DNA of 64,000 nucleotides from Hydractinia symbiolongicarpus (Eukaryota; Cnidaria; Hydrozoa; Anthoathecata; Hydractiniidae): assembly GCF_029227915.1 (NCBI RefSeq), contig NC_079878.1, positions 26,375,501 to 26,439,500 of the forward strand, given 5' to 3'. The notes under the pieces were generated by a model. That model had not been told where the DNA came from, did not search any database, and saw only the letters and a program-made list of their open reading frames with translations. Within the stretch, counting starts at the first letter, position 1. Each line of letters begins with the position of its first letter. Shown here piece after piece: positions 1 through 12,800 of this stretch. Position numbers and translations under genes: made by a program.

Positions 1-247
1 ATTTAACTTCAAAAGCTGGCAAAAATACAAACCCTGCGGTCAGAAAGATATCTAATGTGCATGTGTAGATACTAGACGCTGTCAGCTTCGGCCATGAAAA
101 GCCTTAATTATTCTTATTCATGATATTCTTGATTCCGGTTCGAAAAGAGGTTTAACTTGCAAAACTTTACGTTTTTAAATTTCAGAAAAGTAACAGTTTA
201 AAACATTTGAAGTTGCAGCATCAGCAATATCAGCGTATATTCGCTAC

Positions 248-2395
<2,148 letters not shown>

Positions 2396-2929
2396 CTAAT
2401 AACAAAAGAACACATATCAGTCACTTAGATCTAAACATGGTGATATTGCTGAGACAAGCATGGTAATATTGCTGACAGACAGACTGGGGTTTGATACTCC
2501 TTTGCAGTGATCCAAAATGGGCAAGTGGAAATACCATAGCTCTTGGTTAACCAAAGCCATATGAGGGAGTTCCCGGAGATAGCAGGTACAGTTCTATTAC
2601 AAGGTCATTCTCCGATTTAGAGTCTCACTTTCCTAGCATTACAATAAACTTCACAAACATGCCAAATCTAACTTATAATGCAATATCCTGGGTATTTTGG
2701 TGCCAAATAGGCAGTAAATCTTCCCAGAAGAACTTCTACCTTGCACCACTTTGACACTGATCCTGTGCAATTGATGGCAACATAATCTTGATAGACAGCA
2801 TGGTATTGAAATAAATTTTTATTGTAGTCAGTTTTATGTTAGTCTTTGAGAACAACATGTGATTCATTCAATTAGCAGATCAAGTTAATCACGTTAACGC
2901 ATAAAATAAGTATGTAAGTACATCCTTAG

Positions 2930-3115
2930 GGATTCCATTGTAACAGTTGGCTTCTCCTCCCCTCCGACTGTAGCTATGTTACATTACCGCCAGAGATACG
3001 TACAGCATTGCTCTAACTTGCTTGCCTGTCACACAAGCCAGTTAGCGGTTAGTAGATGGCACCAAATGGGCTGACAACACTGCATTTAAAGTGCGCCGGA
3101 GTGGGGACTCGAACC
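2930..3115 (-). mobile_element. Truncated tRNA-derived SINE-like sequence
   Basis: On the minus strand a perfect RNA polymerase III B-box-like motif, GGTTCGAGTCC, is at about 3090-3100. It is followed by a GC-richer body. No convincing A box precedes it, so the 5' part appears lost. It lies in the probable CAPZB first intron. Confidence 0.4.
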
Positions 3116-3232
3116 TGAAACCATCTCCGAAAATGATACAAAATTTTATGTAATCTTAACTATTTGCTACTGTTCATTGAGGACTGATATAATTTATAAA
3201 ATTTTACTGCAAAGCAAAACTGAGAGCCTTAA

Positions 3233-3969
3233 CCCTATTCGGTCCGGGGGGGGCGGACTCCGCCACCCCTGATGTTTTTTTTTTAATAACTCCTGATTGC
3301 TTTGTTATATGGCTATGATACTTACTGAGTTTCAACATTTATCTATTAGACATCTGCATGCTAATTTTTTAGATCCCATACCTTTCAGAGGCTTTGATAT
3401 TGGCCATTACTCGAAACTACCCCTAAAAATCTCTATGAAATCCTTATAATGGGGAAAATATAATAACTCCTGTTAGGATTATCCTTAGAACTTGAAACTT
3501 GCAACACAACTTTGTTTCATCAAGAAGAATCATTTGGAATAATTTGAACACGTGACTAATCCGATTTCTCGATTTTGTCGGATTTTACCCGAAAATCGGA
3601 AAAAAACGGATTTTCGGGCAATTTTTGGCAATTTTTCATACGATCCATGTAAAAACCGGAAGATATGTTAAATAACTTTTATTTAGCTTTCAGAAACTTC
3701 AAACAGAATGTAAAAATTCGCTCTAGAACAAAAGTAATTATATTTTAAGCACATAGTGGCATTTTTAACAATTTTCAAGCTTTTGATGACGTCACAGAAA
3801 ATGTGCTGACGCAAGCAAAAATTTTTTGGCGCCATTTTGTTCCTTTTATGACGTACTATAAGTGTGCCAAGTTTGATTCAATTTGAACAACCCTATGAAA
3901 AGTTATTGAGGGGGGGCGGAATCCGCCCCCCGGTCATAGTATGTTCGAAAAACCCCGGACCGAATAGGG
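3233..3969. mobile_element. TTAA-flanked MITE (piggyBac-like ends)
   Basis: A 737-bp element with near-perfect inverted ends, CCCTATTCGGTCCGGGG at the left and its complement at the right. It is flanked by TTAA on both sides (3229-3232 and 3970-3973). The TTAA target and CCCT ends are typical of piggyBac-type elements; Kolobok also uses TTAA. Inside the ends are G-runs around GGCGGA(A/C)TCCGCC. There is no transposase, so it is non-autonomous. A decayed relative is at about 48610-48815. Confidence 0.85.
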
Positions 3970-4323
3970 TTAAATCATGCTGACATAAAATATTTTTGCG
4001 ATTTTTAAAAACTATTACAGTAATTTCTATCTTATGATTTGCCTAGAACTACTCATATAAAAAACTTCAACTTTAGCAGTCTTCTTCTACATAAAAGCCT
4101 GTGAAATATGGTATAAATTTAGATATTTTTTTTCATAAATTTTTTATCTTATATACTTCATAATTAGAAAATTAAGATGACTTACAATTCTTAAATAAGC
4201 TGATAGTTTCATACTGATAGAAATGATGAACATATTTTTTCCCTGCTCCATCTTCCACATTTTGTGTTAGAATACATTTTTTTTTTAAAATGCAAGTGAA
4301 ATCGGAAATCAGATTTGGATACA

Positions 4324-5757
4324 GGTCGTTTTCAAGAATTTTGCACAAATCTTTAAAAAAAGTGTCCCATCCCTCTATATTTTAGCAAACAGCTTCAATT
4401 CTCATTAAATGTGGTTTTTGTTGAAATACTAGTCTGTTCCATCGCAGTTTTGACAAAAAAAAACAACAATTATTGGTGGAAATATATATAGCTAAATACC
4501 CCAAAATTTTCCATACAAAGCGTGTCCCATTGAGAATCGCATTCAAACATTTCTTATTTTTTCTTTTCAGGTAATTTGAATAAATGAAAAGTTAATGTTT
4601 CCAGTTGTATTAGTTGTTAGGGAAGATTTCTTGGTTTTTTTAACTATTTTACTTACACTCTGTAAGAAATATTAGAGTAATAAGAGAATTGGAGTTTAAC
4701 CACCATAATTGTCCCATACGTAACACCTATATTTGCATTTTCTTTTCAAATGTGAAAGCCAGAAAGAGTAACATTCCATGTGTTATTTATTGGCCCCATG
4801 GTATTAAACAAGGAAAACCTATTACTGTCAAAAATACTTTTGTCTGTACTTTATCACCCTTCCCTAAAGACTGAGGTCCCATACATAACAAAATGTCCCA
4901 TACGTAACGCTTTTTTTGAAAAAAAGACAAAAAGTGAGTTCTTTTTCACCCTTTTTCACAGTGACAACCTGACTGTTAAAATTGCTTTATCTAAATTAAT
5001 AAAGAATGCTATTTGTCTGACAAATGATTCGAACCTTAACAATTCTTCAACTTTTTCAAAGATTAAATTTAATTTTAATTCTATTAATTTGATTTAGCCT
5101 TCAACATGCAGTACTTTGTTCAGCACATTTACTTTTTATTATGTCTAGTTAGATTTTCTTTGAATATAGCTTTGAAAAAAGCCCTTGAAAGCAAAATAAA
5201 TTAAAAATGTTACGTATGGGACAATTTTGGTTTAATAAATTCAGTTATTCTTAACTGAGATAACAAAACCTTGCCTTGACAAATATGTAAGTCTTTCAGT
5301 CATAAAGTATCTCAGATGTGTGATATTCAGTTAGAAAGTTTATATTTTCTGTAGGCCATCTGTTTTGGTTTTTAGGTGCATCAGCAGGAGCACCTTGCAG
5401 TAAAATTGTCCCATACAATGTCGAAAACTGTATTTTTCTTTATCTTGGGTTTTCTTGTAAACAAAATTTATTTTACCAAATGTGTCCTAAGATCCCTGAA
5501 AGTGTTTTCAATTAATTTTTTGAATGAAAACATATGTTTAAAGTGATAAACTTTTAAAGTAAAAGCTGTTACATATGGGACAAAATATTACTACCTGGCA
5601 GGACTAGAGTAAAATATATTGATTTCTGGAATAGATCATTTAAATATTGAAAACTGTATATCTGTAGAAGGTTTCACCATAGAAATGATTTAAAAAAAAC
5701 ATTTTTTTTTTATTTTATTTTTTTTGAAAAATTTGGGCAAAATTCTTGGAAACGACC
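4324..5757. mobile_element. 1.43 kb non-autonomous TIR element with GTCCCATACGTAAC motifs
   Basis: The ends are inverted repeats of about 27 bp: 4324-4350 starts GGTCGTTTTCAAGAATTTTG, and 5731-5757 is its complement with about two differences. Inside are several copies of (T)GTCCCATACGTAAC or shorter forms in both orientations: near 4363, 4523, 4709, 4876 and 4893 in one direction, and near 5207 and 5568 in the other. No protein is encoded. A short ATAC may be the target duplication, but this is unsure. Confidence 0.65.
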
Positions 5758-6049
5758 CATACACACTAATGCAAAAAACACAAGACTGTGTAATTAAAAT
5801 AATTAAGAAAAACAACCATCAAAAAGATTCACAAGACTTCGCCTGAATGCATCAAGCTTAAGATAATATGCGATTATATAAAGACAAAGCAAAAAATGAC
5901 AACAGCTTGAAATTTATTTCTTAAATTTTGCAAGTTACATTACGCTGATAATACATAGGAAAATTACTGCATGACAATAATTGGACTGTCCAGCAGTTTC
6001 CTTTTTAAAAAAATAATTAACTTCATTCCAGGCAAGTGTCACCTGATTA

Positions 6050-7110
6050 GGCTTGTAAACTCACTCTCCTGGTTATTTACCTGACGCCGTCCTGGTGATT
6101 TAGTTATTTCACTTAGCTCAACAAGTTGAACTCGGCAGATTCTTTTACCAAGGGCTATTGGGTGCTCATATCGTCATTAAAAAGTGATAAGCAATTGTAT
6201 TTTTTTTCTTAATTTCTTTCTGATTATGGGTCAATATTGAGTTTTGTAGCTAGAACACTCAAAGAAACCACCTTTGTGTTGCCTCCTGAAAACTGCATAA
6301 AATATAAATAACTACTACAAAGAAATGGTTTTTCACTAATTAGCAGGGGAGGTTTTGTTCTGCACGGATTGCAAAAACAGTCTGTTTATAAACAGGATGA
6401 CTGGATTATGTACACATAGCCTGGTTATGTTTTTTTTGCCCTGATTATGTTGTGGTGATCGGATTATGAATGCTAATATATAATGCCCGGCCAGGCAGGC
6501 TGTGATTGGCATTTTCTTCAAACTTAAAACCATTGATGAATTATTATCACATGTCATTTTTCTCTGCATACACCATTTAAAACTAACTAGATTTTGCGGA
6601 TGGGTGTGTTCATTTTTACTTTTCCCGCAGAAAGTGAATTCTGGGGATGACCTAAATTATTCGTTTTGCAGAAATTGAGTTTGGTGAAAAGTTATTAAAC
6701 TTGCGAATCCCAAAATTTAGTTTCCACAAAATTTAGTTTCACTTAAGAATAACAACAACTTTGCCACCAGGGCTATTTGCTTGTCACGAATGATGTAAAA
6801 GCCAGTCATTCTATAATAAGTGAGAAATAATATAAAAATGTTGACATAAGCTGGCCCGCCCTGATTATGTTCGTTCAAGTCTTAAATAATACTAGACTGT
6901 TGTACACAAGTCTGCCTGCCCTGACCGTGTTTGTTTTTAGAGCAACAAATGATAATTAGGCTGTCATACATAAACTGGCCTGCCCTGATTGTCCCTGATT
7001 GCACCAAATGATATCTTTTAACTGTTGTACATAATAAGCTCTGATTAAGTATTTTTTGCTTTTTTTTAACTGGGCCAAGCTGCCATACATAAACAGGTTT
7101 CGCCCTGATC
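6050..7110. repeat. Degenerate CTGATTATG-type repeat array
   Basis: A CCTG(A/G)(T/C)TATGT-like motif recurs, often as GCCCTGATTATGT, near 6390, 6420, 6440, 6860, 6920, 6980 and 7105. It alternates with CATACATAAAC(T/A)GG blocks at roughly 60-75 bp spacing. The units are diverged. No coding region, TIR or hairpin end was found. Confidence 0.5.
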
Positions 7111-7317
7111 AGGTTGAGGAAGGTTGTATTTCAGAGATTTCTGCATATAATTGGGAGCTTTAAACAATCTAAAACCACCTTCGGAGTCCCTCCTGAACAA
7201 TCAACATGGTATGTGTCTCAAAATTAGCGAGGCAAACCACAAAATATAACTATTTATAGTTAGCTATCTAACCCCACAACTATACTTGTAAATACAAAAA
7301 AAAAAAGATATATTTAC

Positions 7318-7320
7318 CAT
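7318..7320 (-). other. CAPZB: Candidate initiator ATG / first coding exon end of CAPZB
   Basis: Read on the minus strand, ATG is followed at once by gtaaatat, a usable splice donor. Splicing to 2395 would give M-TERQLDC in phase. This matches a first coding exon that ends right after the ATG. About 200-350 bp upstream (7500-7640) lies a CpG-rich patch, unusual for this window, that could be the promoter. The link is inferred only from phase and layout; other ATG-gt sites exist in the interval. Confidence 0.35.
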
Positions 7321-7489
7321 TTTGAGTATTTGAATGGACTAAAAATGAGACGTAAAAATGTCACGTACTATATTGGAGATCTTAGCTATACTTATCTCAC
7401 AATAAATATGACTTATTCCATTAGAAACTTTATGTTTTGTTGTCTTGAGCAATGTAAATGTCTATTTGTGTTATTCCTCCTTTTCCGAG

Positions 7490-7640
7490 TGAATCAAAAT
7501 GGCTGCCGCCCAATGGTTCCCAAGCTTCTAATTTATTGATTTGATTTCTGTGTCAATCGGCGCCGCGCTGCCGACGATGCGCGCGTTTATCGTTTAGTTT
7601 TTACTTCTCAACAACGCTTCCCTTTGTTCCCTGAGAGCTC
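7490..7640. promoter_or_regulatory. CpG-rich patch, possible CAPZB promoter
   Basis: The stretch contains GGCGCCGCGCTGCCGACG and GCGCGC in otherwise AT-rich DNA. It sits upstream, on the minus strand, of the candidate CAPZB start at 7320. No core promoter motif is clear. It could equally serve an unseen plus-strand transcript. Confidence 0.3.
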
Positions 7641-7966
7641 TGTAAGTTTTCAGGATTCAATGTAAATTCCCATTTCTCCTGCGATTTAACTTCATTTACT
7701 AAATAATTATTAAATTCGAGGTTTACCTGAAAAGCTCTAGCCAGCACTTTCTTTTTCATGTTGTTGTCCTGCTACTTTTTAATACATCTTCCTTCTTGCG
7801 GCAGTATAATTTGTCAGAATATTAAATTGTTAATTCGTGGACAAATCGTTTTTTTTTTCAGGAAATTATCGATAATATTAACAAATCAAAAAATTGAGAG
7901 AACTATATTTTCTTCTCTCCTTTCAAGGACTGTCCTAGGCCTGCTATGTTATGCTGACAAGTCGGC

Positions 7967-8365
7967 TCCATTATTATTATTATTATTATGAATGTTTATA
8001 CAGGATGGATATAATTCAGTTTTTAAAAAACTGCTCTTAATATATGTCCTGTGAAAAATAAAATTATAAAATATTATTATTATATAACAGTTAAAAACAC
8101 GAGTTAAAAATAGTAGCTTTACAATAAGGCATAAAATAATTTATTACAGGTTAAAAATAGCTTTTAGTGTTTCTGACGAAACTGGTAAAGTATCCGATTT
8201 TCGAATTTCGATTGGCAAGTCATTATAAATCTTTGATCCCATAAATTTAAAACCAGATCTATTTACTTCAAGTCTCACTTTAGGTATTGTTAGTAAGTAA
8301 TTGTTGTTTCGGGTATTTCTACTGTGCGATCTTATTTCGAAGAAATCTTCAAAATTGCTACACAC
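7967..8365 (-). pseudogene. LINE reverse-transcriptase C-terminal relic with 3' ATT tail
   Basis: The minus-strand reading frame 8365-8144 gives a block with RSHSRNTRNNNYLL, PKVRLEVNRSGFKFMGSKIYN and DLPIEIR. This is typical of the C-terminal end of non-LTR retrotransposon ORF2 proteins. After the stop the sequence runs into (ATT)n stretches at about 8065-8085 and 7967-7990, like a LINE 3' tail. It is a 5'-truncated relic of a CR1/L2/jockey-like element. Confidence 0.65.
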
Positions 8366-8629
8366 TGCTTTTGTGTTTGTTCATATTTTTTCACAAGTGC
8401 AAATAAACTTAAATCTGTTGCACTGCCAATAAAGGAATTTATACGGGGTAAGCCAAGTGAAGTGAATGAATTCTGTTTTTGCGTTCACTTACGTTTCAAA
8501 TGTACTTGTTGAAAGTCAGCTGAAGAAGTTGCAGCGCAAGAAAGCTATGACCAAATACCATCAGGACTTTTGAAAGCGGAGCCACAGCGTTATCAAGTCC
8601 CTTATCGTTCATCATCAACTTGTCGCTAA

Positions 8630-9431
8630 AAACAGCCATACCAACTGAATGGAAGTTGGCGAAAGTCATCACACTCCACAAGGGTGAGAAAATGGACGAA
8701 ATGTTAAACACGGATACAGGAAAAAACGATCTACCGAATTAGCCACACTCTATCTGACAGAGGAAATCAGGAAGGAGATGGACAAAGGGAATTTAAAAGG
8801 TGCGCTTTACGTTGACCTGTCAAAGGCTTTCGATACTTTAGGCCACTCCATTCTCCTGTCAAAACTAAGAAGTTATGGAGTCAAAGGTTTGTCACTAAAC
8901 TGGTTTGCAGACTACTTGTTTAACTGCGCCCAGATTTGTGAAGTAAATGGTTAATGGTCTAAGCCAAACCCCATTGTTTGTGGTGTACCACAGGGGTCCA
9001 TTCTTGGATCCTGTCTCTTTTTAATCTACTTCAATGATTTCGAAAATTGTTTGAAACATTCCAGAGTAAACTTTGCGGACGATACCGTGTTATACATTGG
9101 ACGAAAAAGAAGCCAGCAACTTGAGATCGCCTTCAACGCTGAATTGAAAAGCGTAGACAGGTACTTCATTGAAAACGAACTTGTATTAAATCTGAAGGCT
9201 GGAAAAACCGAATCGATGATATTCGATACTCACAAAAATTTGAATAAAAACGGATCAACCTTGAACTTGGAAATCAACGGAAAACTAATTAACGCAACCA
9301 CCGAATATCGATATCTTGGGAATGTTCTCGACCAGACTTTGTCAATGAACCATCACTTTATACGTCTTCACAAGAAAATGTCTGCCAAGCTTCGTTTACT
9401 ACTCTCATTGAAATCCAACTTAACTGTTTAA
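8630..9431 (+). pseudogene. Non-LTR retrotransposon reverse transcriptase fragment
   Basis: The fragment opens with PTEWKLAKVITLHKGE. An internal deletion then jumps to YRKKRSTELATLYLTEEI, followed by RT motif A (ALYVDLSKAFDT), motif B (CGVPQGSILG) and motif C (NFADDTVLYI). The C-terminal thumb part ends TEYRYLGNVLDQTLS to KSNLTV at 9431. An in-frame TAA interrupts it at about 8952, before motif B. Family: CR1/L2/jockey-like. It is a dead copy, opposite in orientation to the neighbouring LINE tail at 7967-8365. Confidence 0.8.
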
Positions 9432-9772
9432 TAATTTAGGCACAAACTTTGGATTTTGATGAAAAATAAGAACAACTTAAGGCAACTTAAACAACTTAAA
9501 TCAATGCCTTTTAAAATACTGAGACTGAACTTTGCCATAAAATAAAAACAACCAGATACACTAAATTTTATGATGTAAACATATTAATTTTGAAGAAAAT
9601 TTATAAAAAAGAGGCTGGATTTTAGAGTCTGACTATTACGAACAAAAAAGAACAAATTAAGTTGATAAAGGCTCGAAATATAAAAACATTGGGGGTGGGG
9701 GAATTTTGGCACATAAATGCTAACATTACCACAAATATACTTAAAGTTGAATATTTTTATTATAAAATCAAA
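9432..9772. other. Gene-free stretch downstream of POM121-like
   Basis: AT-rich sequence between the LINE relic and the POM121-like polyadenylation signal. No reading frame, inverted repeat or RNA gene was recognised. Confidence 0.5.
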
Positions 9773-9778
9773 TTTATT
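9773..9778 (-). terminator. Polyadenylation signal of POM121-like gene
   Basis: AATAAA on the minus strand, about 100 nt after the stop codon at 9876. Distance and orientation fit the 3' end of the POM121-like transcript. Confidence 0.6.
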
Positions 9779-9875
9779 ACTGTAAAATTTAAAAGGGTTA
9801 ACAACTACATTTTAACTCAAATCATCGACTTGATAGTTAGACACACTTCATTCGATTGGATCACCCGTCGCATCT

Positions 9876-12800
9876 TTAACGCCGCATTCTTCTTCTTGCT
9901 CTCTGGGTTGGGCGAGAAGGATTGTTTCCAGATCCAATCGCAAAAGCACCTGCCGATGGCGTATTAAAACCTTGCTGGCCAAACGAACTTGCTTGCGGTG
10001 TACCAAAGGAAGGTTGCTGTGGCGTTCCGAAGTTTGGCGTAGATGGAGCATTGAAATTTGGTGTTGCTGGATTAGACATACCAAATGGTTTAACAGGAGC
10101 TGGAGCCATCGGTTGAACACCAAATGAATTTGTAGATGGAGCAGCTGAATGAAATTTAAAATAAATTGTCAAATTTATAAGATTTCTAATCTACAAAAAA
10201 CAGACGCCTTGAAGCACAAACCCTAAATAGGGGTAAAAAGATTTAAATGATAGTACTTTGTGTAAGAAAGAGCTGAAGTGTAAAAAACAATTTTGAATCG
10301 TTATTTCACCCTCGGAGGATTGTAAAAACAGAATAAAAAAATCTACAAATATGTCATGTGACACTAGCAGCCAATCGCGTGGCCACACGGCATTCTTGTC
10401 TCCAGGACGCGAACAAAGTAGAAAAAATAAGATATTAAACACTAATATTATTTCAGAATATACTCGGTAAATTAAAAACAAGGTGCAATTACATGAATGA
10501 AACACATACCTCCGAAATTTATAGAAGGTTGTTTCAAAGAAGCAGAAAAGTCAAAACCAGCAGATGATGATGGTCGTTGCTCTCCAAAAGGGTTAGAAGC
10601 AGCAGCGTTATTTCCAAATGGCGTTGGATTATTGTTATTACCGAACACAGACGTACTTGAGTTTCCGGCTGCTCCGAACGCATTTCCGTTTTGTTGACCG
10701 AAAACTGAATTCTGGTTTGCAGATGATCCAAACTGAAAACCGTTTGTTTGTGGCTGTTGCCCAAAGACGGATGAAGTATTACTGTTACCAAACACATTTG
10801 CGGTTGAAGAAGCACTGAATGCATTTTTTGTTGGGGATCCAAACATGCTTGAAGAGTTGGTGGTATTAGCCGGTGCTCCAAAAATGGTGTTGTTGGTGGT
10901 ATTAGCCGGTGCTCCAAAAATATTGGAGGAGTTAGTGGCATTGGGCGGTGCTCCGAAAATGCTGGAGGAATTGTTAGTATTAGTAGGAACTTGAAACACG
11001 CCGGAAGTTGAAGATGCTCCAAATCCACTTGGGACAGCCGCAGTACCAAAAACGCTGGAGGTCTTGGCAGCACCAAAAGTATTTGTGGTATTGGCACCAA
11101 AAGCATTTGTGGTTGGGGCACCAAAAGCATTTGTGGTTGTGGCACCAAATCCACCGCCAGTCGTCGTAGCTCCAAATAAATTTGGAGCGGTAGTGACAGC
11201 GCCACCGCCAAACACGCTAGGAGCTGTAGCAGCCGAACCAAATGCAATTGAAGTGGTAGTGGCTCCGAAGACACTAGTTGTAGTAGCTGCAGCAACGCTG
11301 AAAACATTCTGTGTTGTGTCAACGCCAAATATGTTGGATGACGTCGCAGGAACGCCAAAACCATTTGAAGGAGCTGTTGTGGTGGAGGAAGAAGTCGGCA
11401 TAGCTCCAAATATATTTTTCGTGGAAGTCGCAGTAAATACATTTTGGGTTCCTGAAGCAGTCAAAGTTGTAGCTGAGTTACCAAATATACTCGAAGTGTT
11501 ATTTACAGATGGGAAAACACTCGGTTGCAAATTCGACGTTATAAAAGACGATGAAATCTTGGGCCCTTCAGTGGATTTAGAAATGCCAAAATCATTTTGT
11601 GTAGCAGCGGAGCCGAAAGTGAAACCTGTTGGTACAGCTGACTGCGTGGACACCGTGCTTACAGAAGGTACAAGTGACGCTCCAAACGCATTAAGGGGTT
11701 GGGACGAGGCTGTAAACATACTGCTAGTAGCAGCTGTCGAGTTTGCTGTAAAAGCACCAAATAAATTTTTGCTGACTGTTGATGGATTGGACTGTATGCT
11801 GCTAGAAATAGAGGGGTTAACTCCTGTTCCCAATGTGGGGGCAGTACTGACTCCGAAATTAATGCCACTTGACGTAGAAGTTACGGTTGCTGTGGAAATT
11901 CCAAATGCAGCTGCTGAAGACGATGCAACTACAGTACTTATAAGAGTGTTTGAAGTGGCTCCAGATGATGCTGTCCCAAACGAAAAGGGTGCGGCGGCGA
12001 AAGAGATACCAGGCAATTGACTACTGCTTTGAGCCGAGATGACAGTACTTCCAAATGAAAAGCCTGTCGAAGAAGAAGCAGCGGCCGTTGTGTTTTTGCT
12101 GCTGTCACTCACAGTTTTGTTTCCAAATGAAAATCCAGTCGAAGGTGCTGCTAGGGTGGTCGTTGCTATCCCGCCGGCTACTTGAGAAGTTGTGGCGGTT
12201 TTAAAACTAAAAGAACCCGTTGTAACAGCAGTTGAAGCGGGATTAAACGCGAACGTAACACTTTTCGCTGAAGTTGTGGCTACTTGTGATGTCGAAACAG
12301 GCAGTGCTGCTGAAGAAGAATTAGCTGTCGTTGCAGCTGTTGAACTCGATACATTTAAAGCAAGTGATTGCGATGTAGATGTGTTGAATAGATTAGCGGC
12401 TGGTGTTGTTTCCGACGTTGTTACCGGAGCTGCTGCACCAAATGAAAACGACGAAACAGTGGAAGTTGTTTTTAAAACGTTCAACAAATTTGATTGCTGT
12501 AAGGTTGTTGTCCCATTCAGATTGCTTTCGGACGTTGTAAAGGCTACAGTAGATAACAGATAACAGAACATAAGTTATTTTAATACGAATAAATTGCGTA
12601 TTTCTAGCTACTTTAAAAAGGAGTGAAAGAATTGTAGACGACTAAAAGTGAGCAAATTTTTTTCGCCGTAGTTATTACCGCAATTAGGAGCAGGCTTACC
12701 TTTGTAGGATAAAATATTTTTCCGCATTTCTTCTCAATAATGAATTTATACTAAACCTACTGCTTTTCGTCTGCGCTTTGAACAATTTTTGAGACTCTTT

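Noticed and set aside
10534-11442. 302-codon open frame on the minus strand
   Set aside because: Shifted frame of the FG-repeat exon, leucine-rich by codon bias only.
11064-12020. 318-codon open frame on the plus strand
   Set aside because: Antisense of the FG-repeat exon; repetitive codons keep the opposite strand open. No family similarity.
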